Shown one piece after another: positions 8,731 to 15,880 of a DNA stretch of 64,000 bases; position 1 is the stretch's first letter, and every line of letters begins with the position of its first letter. A program made the translations under genes and the position numbers. The DNA is taken from positions 4,197,032-4,261,031 of the forward strand of contig OZ244842.1 of assembly GCA_965220835.1 (NCBI GenBank), written 5' to 3'. The notes beneath the pieces are model-generated. The model was not told the DNA's origin, searched no databases, and was given only the letters and a program-made list of their open reading frames with translations. The DNA comes from Azophilus sp965220835. GTDB lineage: Bacteria; Pseudomonadota; Gammaproteobacteria; Pseudomonadales; Azotimanducaceae.

Positions 8731-8793
8731 AGCGGGCCTGCGTTATCATGGCCCCTTCAGCCTGGGTGCGCGAGCTGGGACATACGCTGAATC

Positions 8794-9819
8794 GTGGAAA
8801 AACCCTTCCTCAAGGCATGCCGGGGCGAGCCCGCCGGCTTCACGCCCATCTGGCTCAACCGGCAGGCGGGCCGCTACATGCCGGAGTATCACCAGGTCAA
8901 GGGCGAACTGCCCAGCCTGGAGTTCTTCAAGCATCCGGAGCGTGCGGCCCAGGCGGCGTTGGATGCGCAGCGCATTCTTGGCGTGGATGCGGCCATACTG
9001 TTTGCCGACCTGCTGCCCATCATGGAGCCCATGGGGCTGCGGCTGGACTACAAGCCCGGCCAGGGCCCAGTGTTCGACAACCCCGTGCGCACGGAGGCGG
9101 ACATTGCGGCGCTGGCGGTGGAGCCCGCCGCGCAAGCCACGCCCTACATCGCCGACACGATTGGCAACATACTCGCTGACCTGCCGCCCAACATAGCGCT
9201 CATTGGCTTCGCCGGCGCTCCCTTTACCTTGGCATCCTACGCGGTGGAAGGTGCGGGTTCCCGCAACTACCGCTTCATGAAAACCATGATGCACCAAGCG
9301 CCGGATCTATGGTCGCGCCTGCTCGGCAAGCTGGTGGACCAGCTGGCCAGCTACTTGGAATTGCAGATCAGCGCCGGCGTGGATGCGGTGCAGTTGTTCG
9401 ACACCTGGGTGGGCTGCCTGTCGGTCGGGGACTTCCGCCGTCATGTCCTGCCGCACACCGAACGCCTGATCAAGCGGATTCGCGCCCAGCATCCGCAGGT
9501 GCCGATCATCTACTTCGGCACCGGCAACGGCCACTTGCTGCCCGACGTGGCGGGCATTGAACCGGACGTCATCGCCTTGGACTGGCGCCAGCCCCTAGGC
9601 CCCACATGGCAGAATCTGGGCTGCCGGGCGGTGCAGGGCAATCTGGACCCCATGGTGCTCTGCGCGGACCGCGCCGCCGTCGCCCGAGAGGCCCAAGCCG
9701 TGCTGGACTCGGCGGCCGGGCGTCCGGGGCACATTTTCAACCTCGGCCACGGCATCGTGCCGGAGACGCCGGTGGATAATGTGAAGTACTTGGTGGACTA
9801 CGTCCACGAACACGGCTAA
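8794..9819 (+). CDS. hemE: Uroporphyrinogen decarboxylase
   Basis: Decarboxylates uroporphyrinogen III to coproporphyrinogen III in haem synthesis. At 341 residues it is slightly short of the E. coli enzyme. It carries the signature TPIWLNRQAGRYMPEY (residues ~16-31) with the conserved Arg/Gln, GFAGAPFTLASY, and the catalytic tyrosine region EGAGSRNY. The GTG at 8794 is the only start that keeps the N-terminal helix. hemB and hemW are encoded elsewhere in the window but not in one operon with it. Confidence 0.97.
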   Translation: MEKPFLKACRGEPAGFTPIWLNRQAGRYMPEYHQVKGELPSLEFFKHPERAAQAALDAQRILGVDAAILFADLLPIMEPMGLRLDYKPGQGPVFDNPVRTEADIAALAVEPAAQATPYIADTIGNILADLPPNIALIGFAGAPFTLASYAVEGAGSRNYRFMKTMMHQAPDLWSRLLGKLVDQLASYLELQISAGVDAVQLFDTWVGCLSVGDFRRHVLPHTERLIKRIRAQHPQVPIIYFGTGNGHLLPDVAGIEPDVIALDWRQPLGPTWQNLGCRAVQGNLDPMVLCADRAAVAREAQAVLDSAAGRPGHIFNLGHGIVPETPVDNVKYLVDYVHEHG

Positions 9820-9908
9820 GGAGGCGATGCCTCATACTGGGGGGAAGGCGGGCAACTGGCGCAACAGGCCGTAACGCGATCGACTGGAATGGCAACCTTT
9901 TTCCGCGA

Positions 9909-10463
9909 TCAGGAAAAACAGCTCACTTGAGCGCCAGGCCAAGGCTCCAGCGGCGAGTCCGGCAAATCCTCCTCCACCACCTCGGTCTTGCGCACCCTGA
10001 ACCCCCGCGCCAAGTAGTTCGGCAAGGCCGCCGGGTGGTCCAGGGAGCAGGTGTGCAGCCAGATGCGCCCGTTGCCAAAGCCGCGGGCCTGGACGATTGC
10101 GTCACTGAGCAGGCGCTTGCCGAGACCGCGGCCGAGGTACGACGGCAACAGCCCGAAGTAGGCGATTTCCACTGCGCCCTCGGCATCTCGATGCAACTCA
10201 AAGTAGCCGATGGGATTGCCGCCGTCGTAGCCGACCCAAGTGGCCACCGCCGGATCTTCAAGGTAGTCGAGCCACTGCTGGTAACTCCAGGAAAGGCGCA
10301 TGTGCCAGCACCAAGGGTAGCCAACACTCACGTAGAGGAAGCGATTGAGCGCTGGGCAGGCGGAAGTGGCCTCGCGCAGATCGTAGGGCCGGTCTGTCCC
10401 TTGCGGGCTGTCGGCTTCCCCGGCGTCGTAGTCGAGATAGGTGACGGTGACCTTCTGGCGCAT
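9909..10463 (-). CDS. GNAT family N-acetyltransferase
   Basis: This 184-residue protein has the GNAT acetyl-CoA pyrophosphate loop LLPSYLGRGLGKRLLSDAI (consensus R/QxxGxG/A) with the preceding strand EIAYFGLLP, and GRIWLHTCSLDHPAALPNY in motif B. MGYF-type strands before it complete the fold. The ATG at 10463 lies 15 bases after the stop of the VOC gene, so the two form an operon transcribed leftwards. The substrate is unknown. Confidence 0.85.
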   Translation of the reverse strand: MRQKVTVTYLDYDAGEADSPQGTDRPYDLREATSACPALNRFLYVSVGYPWCWHMRLSWSYQQWLDYLEDPAVATWVGYDGGNPIGYFELHRDAEGAVEIAYFGLLPSYLGRGLGKRLLSDAIVQARGFGNGRIWLHTCSLDHPAALPNYLARGFRVRKTEVVEEDLPDSPLEPWPGAQVSCFS

Positions 10464-10477
10464 GGTCTGCCCGCCGA

Positions 10478-10855
10478 TCAGGCGTGGGCTTTGAAGTCCA
10501 CTTGGTCCAAGTAGAAGCTGTTGCCGTCCGGATCGAGGAACATCGCCATGAAGCCGCCCCAAGGCTGCCTTTGCGGCCGGCTGGAGAACTCGACGCCTTT
10601 GCCGGCCAAGGCCTGATGGGCGGCGATGAGATCGTCAACCGCAAAACCGATGCCCGTGTGGCGGCCGACCAAGGCCTCGTCGTCGGTTACAGCCACGGCC
10701 AAGCGCACGGCTCCGGTCTGGAACGACGCGTAGCCGAAGTCCGCGTCCTCAAAGAGCACTTCGAACCCCAGCGTCTCATCGTAGAACCGCACCGCCCGGC
10801 TAAGGTCGCGGACGAAGATGTTGACGTAGGAAAGATGCACTCGCACATTGTACAC
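10478..10855 (-). CDS. VOC-fold protein (glyoxalase/bleomycin-resistance superfamily)
   Basis: At 125 residues it has the length of a single VOC domain pair. HLSYVNIFVRDLSRAVRFYDETLGFEVLF opens the first beta-alpha-beta-beta-beta unit, and GGFMAMFLDPDGNSFYLDQ closes the second with the metal-ligand-type glutamate position replaced by Tyr/Leu. VOC proteins include glyoxalases, dioxygenases and drug-binding proteins; this one cannot be assigned more closely. The start is a GTG at 10855. The GNAT gene follows 15 bases downstream. Confidence 0.85.
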   Translation of the reverse strand: MYNVRVHLSYVNIFVRDLSRAVRFYDETLGFEVLFEDADFGYASFQTGAVRLAVAVTDDEALVGRHTGIGFAVDDLIAAHQALAGKGVEFSSRPQRQPWGGFMAMFLDPDGNSFYLDQVDFKAHA

Positions 10856-11013
10856 GAGGGCACTTTGCCGTATCGTAGCGCACCACTGGATCCCCGCCTT
10901 GTGTTCAAGTGAAGGTGAAGCCTTGGCCTCCTGTTCTATTGTTCTTTGCGGTGTCCCGGTTCGCGGTCAGTCGAGTGCTGGCCATTTCAATTACCGCTAA
11001 TTTGGAACAAAGA

Positions 11014-11268
11014 ATGAAGATATATGTAGGCAACCTGCCTTGGGCCATTGACGACCCCCAACTAGAGGAGCTCTTCGCGGAGTACGGCGAGGTCCATTCG
11101 GCCAATGTGGTCATGGACCGGGAGACTGGGCGCTCCCGAGGCTTCGGCTTCGTGGAGATGGGCGATGACGAGGCCCGTGCCGCCATCTCCGCGCTCAACG
11201 AAACCGAGGTGAAGTCGCGCCGCCTGCGCGTCAGCCAAGCCAAGGAACGCTCCCGGGAACGCCGCTAG
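11014..11268 (+). CDS. Small RRM RNA-binding protein
   Basis: This is an 84-residue protein made of one RNA-recognition motif. RNP2 is IYVGNL (residues 3-8) and RNP1 is RGFGFVEM (about residues 44-51), both with the aromatic residues that stack on RNA bases. A basic tail of Lys/Arg/Ser follows (QAKERSRERR). Such single-RRM proteins occur in cyanobacteria and many proteobacteria, often cold-induced. ATG 11014 is the natural start. It is divergent from the VOC-GNAT pair. Confidence 0.92.
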   Translation: MKIYVGNLPWAIDDPQLEELFAEYGEVHSANVVMDRETGRSRGFGFVEMGDDEARAAISALNETEVKSRRLRVSQAKERSRERR

Positions 11269-11283
11269 GCGAGACTCTCCGGC

Positions 11284-12951
11284 TCAGCCGTCCGTCACTG
11301 CGCCCAAGCTGGCGGAGCTCACCAGCTTGGCGTACTTGGCCAGCAGGCCTTTCTCAGCGTAAGGGGTTGGCGGTTGCCAACCGGCCCTGCGGCTCGCCAA
11401 TTCCGCATCGCTCACGTTGACGTTGATCTCCCGCCGCTCGGCGTCGACGGTGATCTCATCGCCGTCCTCCAGCAGCGCGATTGGGCCGCCGTCGAACGCC
11501 TCCGGGGTGATGTGGCCGATCACGAAGCCGTGGGAGCCGCCTGAGAATCGCCCATCGGTGATGAGCGCCACTTCGCCGGACAACCCGCGGCCGTTGATGG
11601 CGCTGGTGGGGGAGAGCATTTCGCGCATGCCCGGCCCGCCCCGGGGGCCTTCGTAGCGCACGACGATCACGTCGCCCTTGCTCACCGCGCCAGCCAAAAT
11701 CGCGCCCATGGCCGCTTCCTCGCCGTGGAAGCAACGTGCCGTGCCGGTGAAGCGCAGGCCCTCGTGGCCGGTGATCTTGGCCACCGCGCCTTCCGGGGCC
11801 AAGTTGCCGTAGAGCACCACCAAATGGCTGTCCGGCTTGATGGGTTTGTTCAAGGGCCGGACGATCTCCTGGTCCGGTGGATAGGGTGCCACGTCCGCTA
11901 GGTTATCCGCCAAGGTCCGGCCGGTGACCGTCAGGCAGCCACCGTGCAGCAGGCCCGCATCAAGCAGCGTCTTCATCAACGGCTGGATGCCGCCAATGGC
12001 GATCAACTCGGACATGGCGTACTTCCCCGCTGGGCGCATGTCAGCCAGCACTGGCACACCTTGGCCCACGCGGGAAAAGTCGTCGAGTGCCAAAGGCACC
12101 CCCGCGGCGTTGGCCATGGCCAGCAGGTGCAGCACCGCGTTGGTGGAGCCCTCCAGGGCGATGACCAAGGTAATGGCGTTCTCGAAGGACTCCCGGCTCA
12201 AGATGTCGCTCGGCCTAATGCCGCGCTCGATCAGCCGATGGACGGCGGCGCCGGCGTTGTAGCTGTCCGTGCGCTTGGCTTGGGAGGCGGCCTCCTGGGC
12301 GGAACTGCCCGGTAAAGACAATCCCAATGCCTCAATGGCGGAGGCCATGGTGTTGGCGGTGTACATGCCGCTGCAGGAGCCGGGCCCGGGGATCGCAGTG
12401 CGCTCCACCTCCAGCAATTGCGCATCGGAGATCGCCCCCGCGGCGTGTTGGCCCACCGCCGTGAACACCGAAATGACGTCCCGCCGCTCCGCGCCCAGGG
12501 CAATGGTGCCGCCGTAGACGAACACGCTGGGCCGGTCGATGCGGGCCATGGCCATGGCGCAGCCGGGCATGTTCTTGTCGCAGCCGCCGATGGCGACGAA
12601 GCCGTCAAAGCCCTGTGCGCAGACCACCGCTTCAATGGAGTCGGCGATCACCTCCCTGGACACCAGTGAATAGCGCATGCCCGGGGTGCCATTGGCAATG
12701 CCGTCGGAGACGGTGATGGTGTTGAAGGGCACGCTCTTGGCGCCGGCCTCATCGGCCCCCATCGCTGCCGCGTCGGCCAGCTCATTGATGTGCATGTTGC
12801 AGGGCGTGACCATGCTCCAAGTTGACGCGATGCCCACTTGAGGCTTGTCGAAGTCGGCGCCGGTGAAGCCGACGGCGCGCAGCATGGCGCGGCTGGGCGC
12901 TTGGGCGACGCCGTCCACGACGATTGATGAGTACGGGCGTTTGTCGTTCAT
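11284..12951 (-). CDS. ilvD: Dihydroxy-acid dehydratase
   Basis: Dehydrates 2,3-dihydroxy-isovalerate and its homologue to the keto acids of valine and isoleucine. The 555-residue protein shows the cluster and substrate motifs GGCDKNMPGC (iron-sulfur cysteines), PGPGSCSGMYTANTM, and FSGGSHGFVIGHITPEA near the C-terminus. The length fits the shorter 4Fe-4S or 2Fe-2S IlvD class. ilvE and ilvA are also in the window, so the branched-chain pathway is spread over several loci. The stop faces the RRM gene 15 bases away. Confidence 0.97.
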   Translation of the reverse strand: MNDKRPYSSIVVDGVAQAPSRAMLRAVGFTGADFDKPQVGIASTWSMVTPCNMHINELADAAAMGADEAGAKSVPFNTITVSDGIANGTPGMRYSLVSREVIADSIEAVVCAQGFDGFVAIGGCDKNMPGCAMAMARIDRPSVFVYGGTIALGAERRDVISVFTAVGQHAAGAISDAQLLEVERTAIPGPGSCSGMYTANTMASAIEALGLSLPGSSAQEAASQAKRTDSYNAGAAVHRLIERGIRPSDILSRESFENAITLVIALEGSTNAVLHLLAMANAAGVPLALDDFSRVGQGVPVLADMRPAGKYAMSELIAIGGIQPLMKTLLDAGLLHGGCLTVTGRTLADNLADVAPYPPDQEIVRPLNKPIKPDSHLVVLYGNLAPEGAVAKITGHEGLRFTGTARCFHGEEAAMGAILAGAVSKGDVIVVRYEGPRGGPGMREMLSPTSAINGRGLSGEVALITDGRFSGGSHGFVIGHITPEAFDGGPIALLEDGDEITVDAERREINVNVSDAELASRRAGWQPPTPYAEKGLLAKYAKLVSSASLGAVTDG

Positions 12952-12998
12952 TCTCTCCGCTTCCTTGCTTGATGACCGAACTAGTCGGAGTTCACGGA

Positions 12999-13214
12999 CT
13001 CGATAGAGTCCGCCGACTCGATGGAGTCCGCCAGCTCAATAGACTCCGCCGACTCGATAGAATCCGCCAGCTCAATGGACTCCGTTGGCTCAATGGAGTT
13101 TGCCAGCTCAGTAGATTTCGCCGGCTAAACAGAGGCGGCCGGCCCCACAGAGGCCGCCGGCTCGACCAAGCCCGCCGGTGTGGTCCAACCCGCCGGCGTG
13201 GTCCAGCCGGCCGG
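12999..13214. repeat. Twelve tandem 18-bp units between argA and ilvD
   Basis: Twelve consecutive 18-base units can be cut without gaps, starting at 12999, 13017, 13035 and so on to 13197. The first units read CTCGATAGAGTCCGCCGA, CTCGATGGAGTCCGCCAG and CTCAATAGACTCCGCCGA. The later ones drift (CCCCACAGAGGCCGCCGG, TGTGGTCCAACCCGCCGG), but all keep a YCCGCCRR-like end. As 18 is a multiple of three, several frames stay open, giving hexapeptide repeats. There is no start or RBS, so it is probably noncoding. It fills the 304-base gap between argA (downstream) and the ilvD start. Confidence 0.9.
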
Positions 13215-13255
13215 CTCCGGCGGCCTCGGACCGCCAAACTTGTCGGCACTGCCGC

Positions 13256-14581
13256 TCAAGACAGCGCCTTGACCAGCACCTTGGCGCCGCGCGCATGATT
13301 GTAGAGGCTTTGCCGGGGTGCGGGCAGGTCTTCGAAGCAACCGTCCTTAAAGCCCCGTTCGACGAACCAATCCCGGGTTTGGGTGGTGAGCACGAACATC
13401 CGCTCGAAGCCTTCGGCCCGAGCGGCATCCTCGGCCGCCGCCAGCAGCCGTGCACCCGCTCCGCGGCCCGCCGTGGAGCGATGCGCGGGATGCACGGCCA
13501 CGCAGGCCAGCTCCACGCTGTTCCCAGCGGGATAAAGCGCGCAGCAGCCAATCACGAAGCCATCGACCTCAGCGACGAGGAAGCGCTCCACTTCCCGTTC
13601 AAGGCGGTCTCGGGAACGCTTCACCAGCATCCCGGCCTCCTCCAAGGGCCTGATCACCTCCACGATGTCGGCCACGTCCCGGGGCTCGGCCCGGCGCACG
13701 GTGCGGCGGTCGTCCTCTGTGATTTGGGTGCCAACGCCCTCGGCGGTGAATAGTTCAGCAAGCAGTGCGCCGTCATCCTCAAGGCTGACCAGCTGGCCGC
13801 TGGCAACACCGCCAGCGACCGCCTGCGCCAACATGGCCAGATGCCGGCCGGTTGTCTCATCGACGTGGTCTGACTTCAGAACGTCGCTGGCGCTCGCTGG
13901 CGTCAGATTGCCTAGCCTCTGGCCAGCGGCATCAGCCAGATAAGGCTGCTGGTCGAAGGCGATCAACTTGCGGGCCTTCAAGGCCACGGCGACCTTGCCG
14001 GCCAACTCGTCCGCCGCTAGGTTGAAGGATTGGCCGGAGGGGGAGTAGCCGATGGGCGACAGCAGCACGATGGCGCCTGCATCGAGCATGGCGTTCAGCC
14101 GGTCGGCCTGGACGCGCCGTGGCCGGCCCGTCAATTGATAGTCCACGCCGTTCAGCACGCCGATTGGCTTGGCCGTAATGAAATTGCCGCAGACGATCTG
14201 AATCTCGGCGTTGTGCAGCGGGCTGGTTGGCACGCCCGTGGAGAACAGCGCTTCCAATTCCGTGCGCAATTGGCCATACACCCCAGCGATGGTCTGCATG
14301 GCGTCCTGGTCGGTGATGCGTCGCGCCACGCCATCGTGCTCTGCCATGCGGCTGGCCGATTGGCGGCTCGACAGGGCTTGGTTGATCTGCGGACGGGCGC
14401 CGTGAACGATCACCAACCGCACCCCCAACACGTGCAATAGCGCCAAGTCATGAACGACGTTGACCAGATTCGGATGCGCGAGCGCTTCGCCAGGCAGCAG
14501 CACCACGAAGGTTTGCTGGCGGTGGGCGCTGATGTAGGGCGTCGATGCGCGGAACCAGCGGGCGTAATCCTGAGTGTTCAT
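13256..14581 (-). CDS. argA: N-acetylglutamate synthase
   Basis: Makes N-acetylglutamate, the first step of arginine synthesis. The 441-residue protein has the two-domain ArgA build. An amino-acid-kinase-like domain (residues ~1-280; VVLLPGEALAHPNLVNVVHD and IVHGARPQINQAL) carries the arginine feedback site. It is followed by a GNAT domain (~290-441; HPAHRSTAGRGAGARLLAAA, then MFVLTTQTRDWFVERGF). The start is 9 bases after the argE stop, so argE-argA are one transcription unit. An array of 18-bp repeats follows the stop. Confidence 0.96.
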   Translation of the reverse strand: MNTQDYARWFRASTPYISAHRQQTFVVLLPGEALAHPNLVNVVHDLALLHVLGVRLVIVHGARPQINQALSSRQSASRMAEHDGVARRITDQDAMQTIAGVYGQLRTELEALFSTGVPTSPLHNAEIQIVCGNFITAKPIGVLNGVDYQLTGRPRRVQADRLNAMLDAGAIVLLSPIGYSPSGQSFNLAADELAGKVAVALKARKLIAFDQQPYLADAAGQRLGNLTPASASDVLKSDHVDETTGRHLAMLAQAVAGGVASGQLVSLEDDGALLAELFTAEGVGTQITEDDRRTVRRAEPRDVADIVEVIRPLEEAGMLVKRSRDRLEREVERFLVAEVDGFVIGCCALYPAGNSVELACVAVHPAHRSTAGRGAGARLLAAAEDAARAEGFERMFVLTTQTRDWFVERGFKDGCFEDLPAPRQSLYNHARGAKVLVKALS

Positions 14582-14590
14582 CGTAGGCGG

Positions 14591-15739
14591 TCAGAGACAG
14601 TAGTGGGCGATGGCCTGCTCCAGGGCGGCCTGCGCCGGCGCCACCTGCTTTAGGGCCAGATACTCGTCGGGCTGGTGGGCCTGGTCGATGCTGCCGGGGC
14701 CGAACACCACGGCCTCCGACCCCAGGCACTGGTAGAAGTACGCCTCGGTGCCGAAGCTGACGCTGCCCGGCGCGTTGCCGGATTGGCCGCTCAGCAGCTG
14801 CACCAGTTTGCCGTCCTGCGGGGTCTCAAAGGCGGGCACCGGCGGGTGCAGGCACGCTACGGTGGCCGGCGTGCCGGCAGCGGCGGCCACCTTCTCCACT
14901 CGGGCGCGCATTCCTTCCAGCACCGCATCTGGATCCATGCCGGGCAACAGGCGCAGGTCAATCTGCAGCTCGGCGTGGCCGCAGATGCGGTTGGGGTTGT
15001 CCCCGGCCCGCATGCAGCCAAGGTTCAGGGTGGGCACCTCAATCTCGAACAACGGGCTGCGGTGCTGGCGTCCGAGTTCCTCCCGAAAGCGGAACAGTTC
15101 CGACATCACCGGGTGCATGGCATCCAACGCGCTGCGCCCCAAGGCCGGATTGGACGAGTGCCCGGAGGCGCCCTCAAGCTGAATCGAGATCAGCATGAAG
15201 CCCTTGTGGGCGTGGATGGGCCGCAGCCCGGTGGGTTCGCCGATAATGGCGGCTTCGGCGCGGGGCCTGCCGGATTCCAGCAGAAACCGGCCGCCGGCCA
15301 TGGAGGATTCCTCATCGCAGGTGGCTGCCAGGGCCAGCGGAGCGCGCAGCTTGCGGTCGGCAAAGGCGGCGGCAGCACTGAGCGCCACCGGAAAGAAGCC
15401 CTTCATGTCGCAAGCGCCCAAGCCGTAGAAGCGGTCTTCGCGCTCGGTCATGTCAAAAGGATCCTGGCTCCAAGCGTCGTCGTCGAAGGGCACGGTGTCG
15501 GTGTGCCCGGCCAGAACTAGGCCACCTTCTCCCGCCCCGAAGGTCGCAATCAGGTTGGCCTTGCCGACGTTGCCGGGCAACGGCATCACTTCGATGGACG
15601 CGCCCAAGTCCTCAAGCCAACCCGCCAAGTGCTCAACGACCCTCAGATTGCTCTGATCAACGTCGGCGCTCGTGCAGCTCACCGACGGCTCGGCGATCAG
15701 CGTCCCCAGCATTTCCCGGAACTTTGGCAGCGGCACCAT
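14591..15739 (-). CDS. argE: Acetylornithine deacetylase
   Basis: Releases ornithine from N-acetylornithine with a di-metal M20 peptidase fold. Metal and catalytic motifs in the 382-residue protein are GHTDTVPFDDDAW (His and Asp), GACDMKGFF (bridging Asp), CDEESSMAGG (general base Glu and metal Glu) and IGEPTGLRPI. The use of ArgE with ArgA means the linear acetyl route rather than ArgJ recycling. It is the promoter-proximal gene of the argE-argA operon and diverges from glnE across about 140 bases. Confidence 0.96.
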   Translation of the reverse strand: MVPLPKFREMLGTLIAEPSVSCTSADVDQSNLRVVEHLAGWLEDLGASIEVMPLPGNVGKANLIATFGAGEGGLVLAGHTDTVPFDDDAWSQDPFDMTEREDRFYGLGACDMKGFFPVALSAAAAFADRKLRAPLALAATCDEESSMAGGRFLLESGRPRAEAAIIGEPTGLRPIHAHKGFMLISIQLEGASGHSSNPALGRSALDAMHPVMSELFRFREELGRQHRSPLFEIEVPTLNLGCMRAGDNPNRICGHAELQIDLRLLPGMDPDAVLEGMRARVEKVAAAAGTPATVACLHPPVPAFETPQDGKLVQLLSGQSGNAPGSVSFGTEAYFYQCLGSEAVVFGPGSIDQAHQPDEYLALKQVAPAQAALEQAIAHYCL

Positions 15740-15880
15740 GCCTCTCCGACACTCAAGACGCAGAATTTTGCGCTTTTTTGGGCGGCTTTGCTAACTACGA
15801 ATTCACGTGTTTCCCGCAATCCGAAATCCCGCCCTGTTGGCCAAGGGATTTTGCTAATGTTTGGCGCAAAGATCGGTTGA

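Noticed and set aside
12960..13551. Hexapeptide-repeat protein in the 18-bp array
   Set aside because: Several frames on both strands are equally open, there is no start with an RBS, and one frame would have to overlap argA out of frame.
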